DNA from: AG2 sp036493735
GTDB taxonomy: Bacteria; Gemmatimonadota; Gemmatimonadetes; Gemmatimonadales; Gemmatimonadaceae
Reading direction: 5' to 3'
DNA length: 64,000 nucleotides
NCBI GenBank assembly: GCA_036493735.1
Contig: DASXPH010000047.1
Coordinates: 1 to 64,000, forward strand
Shown here: positions 8,468 to 17,436 of the stretch, piece by piece
Layout of the letters: each line of letters begins with the position of its first letter
Position numbering within the stretch: the first letter of the stretch is position 1
Translations under genes and position numbers: made by a program
Notes under the pieces: generated by a model
Told to the model about the DNA's origin: nothing
Database searches by the model: none
Seen by the model: the letters and a program-made list of their open reading frames with translations, nothing else

Positions 8468-10849
8468 TTGAACTGCTCCGCCTTGGCCATCGCTCGCTTC
8501 GCCGTTCTCGTACTGTCGCTCGGGCTGTCCGCTCGCGTGCTCGCTCAGGCGCCGGCTGGCGCCACCGGCACCGTCGCTGGCCGCGTCGTCGCCAGGGCGG
8601 ACAGCACCGCCTCTGTCGTTAGGCCCGCCGTCGCAACGCCTGTCTTCGGCGCGACGGTCGTCCTTGTCGGGTCGGTCGGTCGCACAGCGACCAGTGATTC
8701 CGCGGGCGGCTTCGTCATCGGCGACGTCCCCGCCGGCCCGGTCACTCTCCGCATCCGGCGCCTAGGGTACCGCACTCTCGACCGCCGCGTCGTGGTGCCA
8801 CCTAACGATACGGTCCGCGTGGAGATCATCGTCGAATCCGAGGCGCAGCAGCTCAGCCCCGTCCACACGCTGGCGACGCAGACCGAAGTCGAGTCGTTCA
8901 CGGCCAAGCCGAACGTCGCGACGATCGTCATGCCGGCGCGCCTTCTCGCCGGCGTGCCGAGTGTCGGCGAGCCGGATGTCATTCGCATCGTGCAGCTCCT
9001 GCCGGGGGTCATGGCGCGCAACGACTTCAACACGGGGCTCAACGTCCGCGGCGGCTCGTCCGATCAAAATCTCGTGCTGCTCGACGGGATTCCGATCTAC
9101 AATCCATTTCACATGGGCGGGCTGTTCAGCACGTTCATGGACGCGACCGTCGGCGGCATCGAGCTGATGACGGGTGCCTTTCCCGCGCGCTACGACGGAC
9201 GGCTCTCGAGCGTACTCGACGTTCGCTCAGCCGACGAGACACGTCCCGGCGTTCACGCCAGCGCCGATCTGTCCATCCTCGCGACGACGGCGCAGGTCGG
9301 CGGAGCGTTAGGCAACAGTCGTGGGAGCTGGAGCCTGGCCGGCCGGCGAACCTACGCCGATGCGCTGGCCAAGACGTTCAGCACCGATCAGTTCCCGTAT
9401 CACTTCAGCGACTTCCACGGGCATGCGGACTATCTGCTACCTCACGACTGGCGATTCGGCGTCACCGGCTACACTGGCAACGACGCGCTCGATCTGAATC
9501 TCGCGACGGCGATCGGAGACTCGACGGTATCGACGGCCCGCCAGGGTACCTGGCAATACGGGTGGGGCAACACTGTGCTCGGCGCGTCGCTCGGCCGGGA
9601 CTTCACGGCGCCGTCCGCTCTGGGCTGGCTGCTCGGCGGCACGACGACATTCGAGCAGCGCGTCTCGACCTCCCGCTTCGGCGCGACGCTCGACGTCGCG
9701 CAGGGCGCGCAGGTGCAGCGGAGCAACGTCCGCGACGTGCGGGCGACGGGATCGCTCACCGCGCACGGCGCGACGAACGATCGCTCGATCGGATGGGAGG
9801 TGTCCGGAACACACGTGCGCTATGGGACGGACTCGCCGCAGATGGGCACCACCGATTTCGACATCATCCAGGATCCGGTGTCGTACGCGGCGTGGGTTGG
9901 CGATCTCTGGCGGCCGACGTCGCGCTGGCTCGTGGAGGGCGGGCTTCGCGGTGAGCGCCTAACGGGTGGAGCTGGCGCGCGTGACTGGGCGGCGCTCTCG
10001 CCCCGCCTCTCGCTCAAGTACTTCGTCACGCCGGAGGTCGCGTTGAGCGCGGCGGCGGGGCGCGTCACGCAGACGATGCACTCGATGGCCGGTGACGGGC
10101 CGCTGCGCTTCTTCGAGGTCTGGCTGTCGAGCGATCAGTACATTCCCGTCGAGACGGCGTGGCACTACGTACTCGGCGCCGAGCGTCGCGTCGAGAGCTC
10201 GTCGATCCGCATCGAGGGGTATGTCAAGAATTACGATCGGGTGCTCGACGCGAACCTGAGCGACGATCCGACGATTCGGGGCGACGAGTTCATCGTCGCG
10301 ACGGGCCGCGCCTACGGCGTCGACGTGCTGGCGCGGTGGACACCTCGGTCGGGACCGACAGGATGGCTGTCGTACTCGTACGGCGTGGCGATGCACGAGC
10401 AGGATGGAGTGCGCTGGGCGCCGGGGAACGACCGTCGCCACGATCTGAATCTCGTGGCGACGTGGCAGCTCGCGCGGTATCGACTGGGGGCGCGCTTTGG
10501 CTATGCGACGGGAACGCCGTACACGCCGATCGTCGGCCAGATGCTCCGCCGACTGTATGATCCGTCTACGGGCCAGTGGGATGCGGGCATCACGACGCTC
10601 AACCTCGAGCCGTTAGGCGGCGCGCGGAACTCGGCGCGCTTCCCGGCGACGCAGCGGCTCGATGTCAACGTCTCACGCGACATGCATTATCGCGGCTCGA
10701 CGATCTCGCCGTATCTGAGCGTCGTCAACGCGTACAACGCGCACAACATTTTCGTGTACGTGTACGACTACTCGACGGATCGCCCGACGCGTCGTGCCTA
10801 CACACAGTTTCCGATTCTGCCGAGCCTGGGGGTGCGGGTTGCGTTCTAG
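8468..10849 (+). CDS. TonB-dependent receptor with N-terminal CarboxypepD_reg domain
   Basis: 793 residues. The frame opens at TTG 8468, with another TTG at 8483, and no strong ribosome-binding site decides between them. A signal peptide ends near VLAQ. Residues about 35-110 form a carboxypeptidase-regulatory-like domain (GTVAGRVV...GFVIGDVPAGPVTLRIRRLGY), then a plug with VRGGSSDQNLVLLDGIPIYN and GRLSSVLDVRS, then a barrel ending in a C-terminal Phe. This architecture (with VRGGxxDQNLxLLDG) is typical of receptors partnered by DUF4249 lipoproteins, and one overlaps the 3' end. Substrate unknown. Confidence 0.9.
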   Translation: MNCSALAIARFAVLVLSLGLSARVLAQAPAGATGTVAGRVVARADSTASVVRPAVATPVFGATVVLVGSVGRTATSDSAGGFVIGDVPAGPVTLRIRRLGYRTLDRRVVVPPNDTVRVEIIVESEAQQLSPVHTLATQTEVESFTAKPNVATIVMPARLLAGVPSVGEPDVIRIVQLLPGVMARNDFNTGLNVRGGSSDQNLVLLDGIPIYNPFHMGGLFSTFMDATVGGIELMTGAFPARYDGRLSSVLDVRSADETRPGVHASADLSILATTAQVGGALGNSRGSWSLAGRRTYADALAKTFSTDQFPYHFSDFHGHADYLLPHDWRFGVTGYTGNDALDLNLATAIGDSTVSTARQGTWQYGWGNTVLGASLGRDFTAPSALGWLLGGTTTFEQRVSTSRFGATLDVAQGAQVQRSNVRDVRATGSLTAHGATNDRSIGWEVSGTHVRYGTDSPQMGTTDFDIIQDPVSYAAWVGDLWRPTSRWLVEGGLRGERLTGGAGARDWAALSPRLSLKYFVTPEVALSAAAGRVTQTMHSMAGDGPLRFFEVWLSSDQYIPVETAWHYVLGAERRVESSSIRIEGYVKNYDRVLDANLSDDPTIRGDEFIVATGRAYGVDVLARWTPRSGPTGWLSYSYGVAMHEQDGVRWAPGNDRRHDLNLVATWQLARYRLGARFGYATGTPYTPIVGQMLRRLYDPSTGQWDAGITTLNLEPLGGARNSARFPATQRLDVNVSRDMHYRGSTISPYLSVVNAYNAHNIFVYVYDYSTDRPTRRAYTQFPILPSLGVRVAF

Positions 10850-12014
10850 CGTGGCGATAACAGGCGCTGTCCTCTTGTCGATGACAATCGGCTGTGAGTT
10901 GGATAAGACGCCGATTCCACCGAAGACGCCGCAGATCGTGCTGGAGGGGGTGTTGAACGCGGGCGCGCCATCGCAGGTCGTTCTGCTCGAGCGCGCCCGC
11001 AGTGGGCTCGTGTACGTGATCTCGCCGCCTTACGATACTGAAGATCCGGTGACGAGCGATGCGGGGATCCCCGAGACCGGGGCGACGGTGACACTGATCA
11101 CGCCGAGCGGGCAGTCGATCCAAGCAATCGAAGACAGCAAAGTCAACGATGGGAAGGGAGAGGGTGTTTATCGAATTCCAATCACCGGCAATTCGTTGGT
11201 TCGCGATCAAACATATCACCTGCTGGTGCAGACGCTGAGTGGCGAGACGTTGAGTGCCGTCACGTCCGTGCCCGATGGAATCGCGTCGACCAGCGTGACA
11301 TACAACCCGAGCTTCGATCGAACGAGGGACACCTTTTCCGCCACATGGCCCGCATCCGCGACGGCGAAGAGTTATCTCGTACGAATCGACACACCGGACG
11401 GGCCGCGGCAGTTTTTCACGCAAGGGACCTCGATCAGTCTCCCGGGCATGCTGCGCAATGTTGATGTCGCGGAACTACCGCATGTGTTCTTCCCGGGTTT
11501 CCAACAGAACGTGACCGTGTCCGCCGTGGACTCCAACTACTACGACTGGTTCCGGACGCATAACGACGTGATCTCCGGCGAAGGCTTGATAAATCGAATC
11601 ACCGGTGGCGTCGGCGTGTTCGGCTCGCTCGTGCTGCTGGAATACGACTACCTTCAGGTGACCGCCCCGAGGACACAGCCCACCGAGGGGACGTTCAATT
11701 TTACCGGCTCGTCGTTCGACGCACTTGCCGTGCGCTATCTGAGCTTCGACATCTACATCGAATCGCCGGCGGCACGGAGCGGGCAGTCGGACGCCTTGAG
11801 TGGTCGATATACGCCGAAGCCGCGCCTCGATTACCACGGATGCCCTGTGTGCGGCTTTCTGGGGACGGCCAGCGGCAACCGGATCGAGCTCGCGTTGCTC
11901 GATGGCTGGTCGGCAAGGGATACGGTCGAAGTCTTCGACGGCCAGCTACAGGGCGATACCCTGACCGGCTACTTCCGCTTTGGTGGTGGCCCGTTCAAAT
12001 TCGTTAGGCAATAG
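10839..12014 (+). CDS. DUF4249-family outer-membrane lipoprotein, partner of TonB receptor
   Basis: About 391 residues. I place the start at TTG 10839 (giving MRSSVAITGAV with a GGGGG just upstream); GTG 10851 directly after the receptor stop is the alternative. A lipobox LLSMTIGC sets the mature Cys. The mature protein begins with a strand pattern KTPQIVLEGVLNAGAPSQVVLLERA and continues PETGATVTLITPSG, the typical opening of DUF4249, a family found beside TonB receptors in Bacteroidota. The start overlaps the receptor gene, implying translational coupling and a joint outer-membrane complex. Ends in GTTAGGCAATAG, so the iterated octamer encodes Val-Arg here. Confidence 0.82.
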   Translation: MRSSVAITGAVLLSMTIGCELDKTPIPPKTPQIVLEGVLNAGAPSQVVLLERARSGLVYVISPPYDTEDPVTSDAGIPETGATVTLITPSGQSIQAIEDSKVNDGKGEGVYRIPITGNSLVRDQTYHLLVQTLSGETLSAVTSVPDGIASTSVTYNPSFDRTRDTFSATWPASATAKSYLVRIDTPDGPRQFFTQGTSISLPGMLRNVDVAELPHVFFPGFQQNVTVSAVDSNYYDWFRTHNDVISGEGLINRITGGVGVFGSLVLLEYDYLQVTAPRTQPTEGTFNFTGSSFDALAVRYLSFDIYIESPAARSGQSDALSGRYTPKPRLDYHGCPVCGFLGTASGNRIELALLDGWSARDTVEVFDGQLQGDTLTGYFRFGGGPFKFVRQ

Positions 12015-12046
12015 TCAGGTCGTATCACGTAGCACCGAGGCATCTC

Positions 12047-12643
12047 GTGGCACGCCGATCCATTCGTTTGTGCGGGCAGGACATCGATCAGCCGGGACAC
12101 ATCTGCGCCTTTTTCGGCTCTCGTGAGGAAGAGTACGCGACGCTCATTCCTTATCTGAAGGAGGGGATGGACGAGGGCGACGACATCCTGAATGTCATCG
12201 ACGAGGCCCGAATCGCGGATCATCGCTCGCGCCTGGAGGCGGGCGGCATCCGCGTCGAGGACGGTCATCTGTCGATCGCGGCATCGGAGAGCACGTATCT
12301 CGCCGGCGGCCAGTTCGATATGCGGCGGATGGTCGACTTCGTTCGCGATCAGCTCTCACGATCGGCGCACGACGGCCGTTACGTGCGCACGGCGGGCTGG
12401 ATGGACTGGCTGTCGCGCGAGTCCACGGACGTGAAGCGGGTGATGGAGTACGAGTCGCGCATGAATCTTCTGGTGCCGGATTTCGATTGCACGTTCATGT
12501 GTGTGTACGACCTGTCCTCGCTAGGAGGCGATACGGTGGCCGACATCCTGGCGACGCATCCATTCGTCATTCTCAATGGCCAGGTTCGACAGAACGAGTT
12601 CTACGTTCCGCCCGAGGAGTATTTGCGACAACTCCTGCAGTAG
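12047..12643 (+). CDS. MEDS-domain (DcmR-type sensory) protein
   Basis: 198 residues starting at GTG. The opening HICAFFGSREEEYATLIPYLKEGMDEGDDILNVID matches the MEDS domain (methanogen/methylotroph DcmR sensory domain), with an early HICAF and a paired-acid D(E)GD segment; GGQFDMRRMVDFVRD lies mid-domain and CTFMCVYD near the end. The domain normally senses a ligand at the N-terminus of regulators or histidine kinases. Here nothing else is attached, so this is a stand-alone sensor. The neighbours do not reveal a partner. Confidence 0.8.
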   Translation: MARRSIRLCGQDIDQPGHICAFFGSREEEYATLIPYLKEGMDEGDDILNVIDEARIADHRSRLEAGGIRVEDGHLSIAASESTYLAGGQFDMRRMVDFVRDQLSRSAHDGRYVRTAGWMDWLSRESTDVKRVMEYESRMNLLVPDFDCTFMCVYDLSSLGGDTVADILATHPFVILNGQVRQNEFYVPPEEYLRQLLQ

Positions 12644-12670
12644 ACTCTGGGTGATCAGACGGAGACAACG

Positions 12671-13606
12671 ATGAACCGGATGCTCGTATGCCAGACGGCG
12701 CTCCTGTTGCTCGCGTCGTCCCTCGCCGCCCAACCCATGAACGTTGCCCAGCGACTCGGCTACCCCGCCAATTCAAAGTTGCTCATCCTGCACGGCGATG
12801 ACCTCGGCGTGGCGCATTCGGTGAACGTCGCCAGTCTCGACGCGCTCGACCGTGGCGCGATCACGTCGGCGAGCATCATGATGCCGACGCCATGGGTGAC
12901 GGAGGTCGCGGCGTACGCAAAGGCCCGTCCCGACGCGGATCTCGGGCTGCACCTTACCCTGACGAGCGAATGGGAGACATATCGGTGGGGGAGCGTCGCG
13001 TCGAAGGATCAGGTGCCGAGTCTCCTCGGCCCGGACGGAACCTTTCCGAGCGACGTACCGCCGGTCGTCGCGCGCGCGAAGGCGGCGGAGGTCGAGCGCG
13101 AGCTGCGGGCGCAGGTGGAGCGCGCGCTGGCGATGGGGATCCATCCCACGCACCTCGACAGCCACATGGGCGCGCTGTTCGTGACGAACGATCTCGTCGC
13201 GACATATATCAAGGTCGCGCACGACTATCACCTACCATTTCTCGCGATCCGTGGCTTTCCGGCGGGCGTGACTCAGGTGCCGCTGGGGCCGAACGATGTG
13301 GTGCTCGACAATGTCGTCATCGCTGGCCCCGAGATCGCGCGCGACCACTGGAAGGAGTTCTACCTGAACACGATCGCGAATCTCAAACCGGGCCTCACGG
13401 AGATCATCGTCCACCTCGGCCACGACGACAGTGAGCTGCAGGCGGTGACGGTGAACCACGAGCCCTATGGCTCAGCGTGGCGGCAGCGCGATTACGACGT
13501 CGTGAATAGCGCGGAGTTCAAGAAGGCGCTGAAGGACAACAACGTGATTCTCATCCGCTATCGGGACTTGCAGAAATTGATCGGCCAGCCGCTCGGGATG
13601 AAATAA
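12671..13606 (+). CDS. Exported ChbG/HpnK-family (YdjC-like) carbohydrate deacetylase
   Basis: 311 residues with an N-terminal signal peptide (LLLLASSLAAQ). The catalytic layout of the YdjC/ChbG family is visible: HGDDLGVAHSVN (paired Asp and His for metal), LGLHLTLTSEW, THLDSHMGALF, and LTEIIVHLGHDD near the C-terminus. Family members remove N- or O-acetyl groups from chitooligosaccharides or lipid precursors. The signal peptide points to a periplasmic or secreted substrate, unlike cytosolic ChbG. GGAGAC precedes the ATG by five bases. No sugar-utilisation neighbour is present. Confidence 0.87.
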   Translation: MNRMLVCQTALLLLASSLAAQPMNVAQRLGYPANSKLLILHGDDLGVAHSVNVASLDALDRGAITSASIMMPTPWVTEVAAYAKARPDADLGLHLTLTSEWETYRWGSVASKDQVPSLLGPDGTFPSDVPPVVARAKAAEVERELRAQVERALAMGIHPTHLDSHMGALFVTNDLVATYIKVAHDYHLPFLAIRGFPAGVTQVPLGPNDVVLDNVVIAGPEIARDHWKEFYLNTIANLKPGLTEIIVHLGHDDSELQAVTVNHEPYGSAWRQRDYDVVNSAEFKKALKDNNVILIRYRDLQKLIGQPLGMK

Positions 13607-13627
13607 GGAAAGCAGCGTGCTCCAGGC

Positions 13628-14320
13628 TCAGATGATCTGGATCCGGACGCCCCCGCCGACCTGATCGAGGATCAGGATCGTTCGCTTCTCGCCGCTCGCG
13701 AGCGGCACCTGCACTTTCACCGGCGCGGTAGACCAGCCCGAGGAGTCGGCAGGTGTTTGCCAGATGTGCACCTCCCACGTGCCGACTGTGCTCTGAAGGA
13801 AGGGTGCGCTGAGACTCGTCGGATTGTCCTGGTAGTTGAATGGGAACTGCCACGCGATAGGCGTCTGGTAGTCGGGCTGGGTGCGATAGACCTGGAGCGT
13901 GCCGGCGTTCGGCGCGAGATGAATGACGCGGAGCTTCGTGGCGCCGGCGGGGACGACGTCGTTCGTGTCATCGAGCACCGCGGCGGAGATCGTGCCGCTG
14001 GAGGAGCGTACGGCGGCGATCGTGCTCAGGGCACCGCTGACGGCCGCGAACTGCTGGGTGATCGGCGTCCCCGAGCCCGCAGGCCGCATCACGAGCGTGT
14101 GACTACCGGGCTGCGGCCCCAGCGTATCGATCGCGCCCGCGGAGACCGCCGACGCGGCGATGACGTCATCGATGAAGATGTCGACGGGCCCGGGGAACCC
14201 GTTGACGATGCGAAGCGACGGCGTCCCACCTAACGAGCAGCAGGTCGTCGTCGAGTCGGTGTTGCAGCCGGCGGTGGCAGCCGCGAGGAGCGCGACGGCG
14301 GCAAGAGCGCGAAAGCGCAT
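13628..14320 (-). CDS. DUF4397-domain lipoprotein
   Basis: 230 residues with a lipobox LLAAATAGC. Two DUF4397-like repeats are visible: one starting PSLRIVNGFPGPVDIFIDD and one at TKLRVIHLAPNAGTLQVY, each followed by beta-strands. Such secreted proteins are common in this type of bacterium; their role is unknown, possibly cell-surface adhesion. It is convergent with the ChbG-like gene, with only 21 bases between. Confidence 0.85.
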   Translation of the reverse strand: MRFRALAAVALLAAATAGCNTDSTTTCCSLGGTPSLRIVNGFPGPVDIFIDDVIAASAVSAGAIDTLGPQPGSHTLVMRPAGSGTPITQQFAAVSGALSTIAAVRSSSGTISAAVLDDTNDVVPAGATKLRVIHLAPNAGTLQVYRTQPDYQTPIAWQFPFNYQDNPTSLSAPFLQSTVGTWEVHIWQTPADSSGWSTAPVKVQVPLASGEKRTILILDQVGGGVRIQII

Positions 14321-14353
14321 AATAGGCTCCGAACAGGGCGTCCGGTGAGCAAT

Positions 14354-15319
14354 CTAAGGGTCGGTCACGCCGAAGCGTACCTGCCGCGTTTCGCGCTCCA
14401 TCCCGGTGCGCCGCGTTAGGCAGTCGTACAATTCCGGCCGTCTCGCGCGCAGCCAGCGGCGCCCAGAGGACATCGGCAGCAGCGACGCGTCGAGATCGGC
14501 GACGACCATGTCGTCGCCCGGCTTGCTCGTCTCGGCGATCACCTCGCCATAGGGATCGAGGATCATCGCATTCCCGGTGCGGATCTCGTCGTCGTCCGGA
14601 CCGACGCCGTTGCTGAAGATGAGAAAGAGGCCGTTGTCGTGCGCGCGACTCGGCAGCCAGCGCATGAGCCACGCGCGCCCCTTCGGCCCACAGAGCTCGG
14701 CGCGGATCGCGTCGGGGTCCTCGTGGCGTCGCGCCCAGATGGCGGGATCGACGGGCTTCATTGCCTTCGGGCTCACCGAGTTGCATCCGCCCGTCTGATG
14801 CGGCGCGAGCAGGACCTCGGCGCCGGCGAGCGCCGTCGCCCGCGCGTTCTCGACGATGTTGTTGTCGTAGCAGGTGAGCACGCCGACGCGGCAGCCGTGG
14901 GGCGTGTCGAAGACGGTGTACTGTTCGCCGTTGGACAGGTGTTCACTCACGAACTCGTGCAGCTTGCGGTGGACGGCCCACTCGCCGTTAGGCATGGCGA
15001 CGACATAGCCGTTGTACATCCGCCCGTCGGCGGCGCGTTCGATGAGCCCGGCGCCGATGGTGATGCTCCGCTCGCGTGCGAGGCGAAGCAAATCCTGAGT
15101 CAATGGGCCGTCCGGGACCGGCTCGGCGAGCGCCTCGACCTCGTCGCGCGAGAGCTTGCGGACATGCCAGTAGCCCGTCAGGCACATCTCCGGAAAAACG
15201 ACGATCTCCGCGCCGGCGTGGGCGGCGTCATTCACATAGTGCCTAACGCGGCCGAGGTTGTACGGCTTGTCGCCGGGCGCATGCTGGAACTGGACACTCG
15301 CGACGCGGATGTTCCGCAT
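14354..15319 (-). CDS. Nitrilase-superfamily carbon-nitrogen hydrolase
   Basis: 321 residues from the ATG at 15319, one base after the upstream kinase stop (TGACATG), so it is translated with it. The Glu-Lys-Cys triad is in place: E44 in FPEMCLTGY, K119 in HRKLHEF, C150 in LTCYDNN. It is cytoplasmic, with no signal peptide. Branch membership (aliphatic amidase, ureidopropionase-like or N-carbamoylputrescine amidase-like) is unclear. The C-terminal ERETRQVRFGV tail is ordinary. Operon placement behind a kinase-BRCT fusion is unusual and may indicate phospho-regulation, but that is inference. Confidence 0.88.
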   Translation of the reverse strand: MRNIRVASVQFQHAPGDKPYNLGRVRHYVNDAAHAGAEIVVFPEMCLTGYWHVRKLSRDEVEALAEPVPDGPLTQDLLRLARERSITIGAGLIERAADGRMYNGYVVAMPNGEWAVHRKLHEFVSEHLSNGEQYTVFDTPHGCRVGVLTCYDNNIVENARATALAGAEVLLAPHQTGGCNSVSPKAMKPVDPAIWARRHEDPDAIRAELCGPKGRAWLMRWLPSRAHDNGLFLIFSNGVGPDDDEIRTGNAMILDPYGEVIAETSKPGDDMVVADLDASLLPMSSGRRWLRARRPELYDCLTRRTGMERETRQVRFGVTDP

Positions 15320-15320
15320 G

Positions 15321-16538
15321 TCAGCGCGCCTTCGCCTTCCTCCGCGGACTCCGCGCACTCTGCGGCCCCCGCGTTTTTGTCGGCGTCTTTTTCGCACCGT
15401 CCACCAATCGCCAGAACTGCTTATCACCGATCACCGTCACCGCGTGGCCCAAGGCGGCCAGTCGGCGGATCTCCATGATCTTCGTGCCGCCAACGGTGCC
15501 GGCAACCTGCAGCGGGTTCGGTCGCCCGCGTACGAGCACGTCCGTCAGTTGCCCCGGCTTCGACTGCACCACCGCGCCGGCTTTCTTCGCGGCGGTGATT
15601 GCTTCGCTCCGTGGGCGGCTCAGGAATCCGGTGAACGAGATTCGCTTGCCCCTGAGGCTCTGGAGACGTCCCGTCGCCGGCGGCGACGGTATGCGCTGGC
15701 GGAGCGCGGCGATCAGCTCTCCCGCCGCTTCGTAGCGCTTGCCGCGCGAGCCGAGGCAGCGGTGGATGACCTCCTTCAGATGATCGCTGCATGGCAGGCG
15801 GCGCACGTCCTTGCTGCGCATCGGCTTCGAGATCTCGCCGCGCAACAGCATCGCGGCGATGAGGCCGATCTGATAGATGTCGTCGCGCTGCTGCCAGCGC
15901 CGGATCTTGCCCCACGCGATCTCGGTTGGCGCGTTGAGCACGTTGAACGCGTCGGCGGTGACCCCGCGGCGGCTCAACTGGTGCGTCGCAATGCCGAAGT
16001 CGCCGAGCTTGAGCTCCTCGTTCTCGCAGACAAAGACGTTGAAGGGGGTGAGGTCGCGATGCAGCGCCTGGCCCCGATGCAGGGCGTCGAGCGCGCGGAG
16101 AATCGCCGCGATCTCGCGCCTAACGAATCGCTCGGACTGTGGACCGGCGCGCGTCAGCCACTGGCTGAGATCACCCTGCTCGGCATACTCCATCGCGAGG
16201 CAGTAGCGCGTGCGCAAACCGTCGACGATGGGAAAGCGGTCGTAGACGCGCAGCGCGCGCACCTCGCGATCGAGCAGCTCGGCGAAGTACGCTTCGCGCA
16301 GCCACGCCGTGAGTCGCTCGCTGATCTTGACGCAAACCTTCGCCGGAAATCCCTGAGCGGGTGTGACCGTCGCGAGATACACCTCGCCGAAGCCGCCCTT
16401 GCCGATGAGCTGCTCGAGGTGATAGGTGCGTCCCGTCTCGCCGCTATAGGCAGTTGGCACGTTCGATTTTGCGGCGACCGTTGGGTGCGGCGTGTACGCA
16501 GCGCCGAGTGCGGTCGTCTCCCGATTTTGGGTCGGCAT
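15321..16538 (-). CDS. Hanks-type Ser/Thr protein kinase fused to a BRCT domain
   Basis: 405 residues. Kinase domain about 38-280: glycine loop GKGGFGEVY (46-54), Lys71 in VCVKIS, catalytic HRDLTPFN (D161, N166; Thr replaces the usual Lys of HRDLKPxN) and DFG at 179-181. Residues about 294-379 form a BRCT domain: LRGKRISFTGFLSRPR, then KKAGAVV and TDVLVRG, ending KQFWRLV with the conserved Trp. BRCT domains bind phosphopeptides or DNA ends, and in bacteria are usually limited to DNA ligase LigA. No membrane segment or PASTA repeat is present, so the kinase is soluble. The last 20 or so residues are Arg/Lys-rich and are encoded by repeat-like DNA. Confidence 0.9.
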   Translation of the reverse strand: MPTQNRETTALGAAYTPHPTVAAKSNVPTAYSGETGRTYHLEQLIGKGGFGEVYLATVTPAQGFPAKVCVKISERLTAWLREAYFAELLDREVRALRVYDRFPIVDGLRTRYCLAMEYAEQGDLSQWLTRAGPQSERFVRREIAAILRALDALHRGQALHRDLTPFNVFVCENEELKLGDFGIATHQLSRRGVTADAFNVLNAPTEIAWGKIRRWQQRDDIYQIGLIAAMLLRGEISKPMRSKDVRRLPCSDHLKEVIHRCLGSRGKRYEAAGELIAALRQRIPSPPATGRLQSLRGKRISFTGFLSRPRSEAITAAKKAGAVVQSKPGQLTDVLVRGRPNPLQVAGTVGGTKIMEIRRLAALGHAVTVIGDKQFWRLVDGAKKTPTKTRGPQSARSPRRKAKAR

Positions 16539-16580
16539 AGGGCTACTAGTTGACCTCTTTCGGGTGCTCCGTCAAGTCGG

Positions 16581-16629
16581 GGCGCGTGGCCCGTGGCGCG
16601 TGGCGCGTGGCGCGTGGGGCGTGGCGCGT
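16581..16629. repeat. GTGGCGC-type short tandem repeat
   Basis: About six imperfect copies of a GGCGCGT/GTGGCGC word in the spacer between the divergent kinase and DsrE-like genes. Similar words recur at 36884-36910. No tandem structure typical of CRISPR (no spacers). Confidence 0.75.
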
Positions 16630-16739
16630 AAAGACGTCGAACCGCGAAATGTCCCGTTTCGGCCACGAGATACGAATAAAGAATAAGTCGGAAGCCAGAC
16701 TTGCTCGCGATCGAACCAACAACGGGAGAGCTCAGATTC

Positions 16740-17414
16740 ATGTTCACAACGCTGACCACGACGCGCCGCGCGATGCTTGCCGCATCGCTCGCGACGATTG
16801 CCGCAGGCGCCGCCATCACCGTGCACGCGGGCGCACTCCAGGCGGATACGAAGCCTGCCGCGCACAACGTGCCGAGCAACAACTGGCTCAAAGGGCTGAA
16901 GGCGAAACACAAGCAGTTCTTCGACAATCCTTCACCGAACGGCGGGGTCGCGCTCGTGCATGTGATGAACTATTACGACACCTATAACAAAGCCTTCAAT
17001 GTGAAGGACTCCGACATCGACGCGGTGCTCACCTTCTACGCCGCGACCACCTTCTATGGGCTGAACGACGCCGCGTGGGCGAAGTACGATCTTGGCGAGT
17101 TTCTCGACGCGAAGGATCCCGCGACGGGCAAGCCCGCGACGGCCAATCCATGGCGCACGGCGCCGGTGGTCCTCGGTATGACGCTGCCGTCAGCGAGTAT
17201 CGAGTCGCTCCATAAGCGCGGCGCGACGCTGATTATGTGTAACAATGCGCTGACGATCTTCTCCGGCTTGCTCGCGGCGAAGCGCGGGCTCGACGCGAAG
17301 GTGGTCTACGAAGACCTGCGCGCGAACATTCTCCCGGATGTTCAGTTGGTGCCGGGGATGGTGGTCGCCGTCGAACAGGCGCAACGAGCGGGGTTGAGCT
17401 ACCACCGCCAGTGA
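16740..17414 (+). CDS. Tat-exported DsrE/DsrF-like protein
   Basis: 224 residues from the ATG at 16740 (an upstream in-frame ATG at 16701 would put an unlikely leader before the signal). The N-terminus has TTTRRAMLAASLATIAAG, a twin-arginine signal. The mature part follows the DsrE-like fold: GVALVHVMNYYDTYNKAF, DSDIDAVLTFYAATTFYGL, then GATLIMCNNAL with a Cys at the site where DsrE-type proteins carry a sulfur, and LVPGMVVAVEQAQRAG at the end. The role may be sulfur trafficking or an unknown periplasmic redox function. It stands alone. Confidence 0.75.
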   Translation: MFTTLTTTRRAMLAASLATIAAGAAITVHAGALQADTKPAAHNVPSNNWLKGLKAKHKQFFDNPSPNGGVALVHVMNYYDTYNKAFNVKDSDIDAVLTFYAATTFYGLNDAAWAKYDLGEFLDAKDPATGKPATANPWRTAPVVLGMTLPSASIESLHKRGATLIMCNNALTIFSGLLAAKRGLDAKVVYEDLRANILPDVQLVPGMVVAVEQAQRAGLSYHRQ

Positions 17415-17436
17415 ACCCGTTGGTGTTGAGCAGTGG

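Noticed and set aside
16581..16629. Possible CRISPR array
   Set aside because: The words are contiguous with no spacers; simple tandem repeat.
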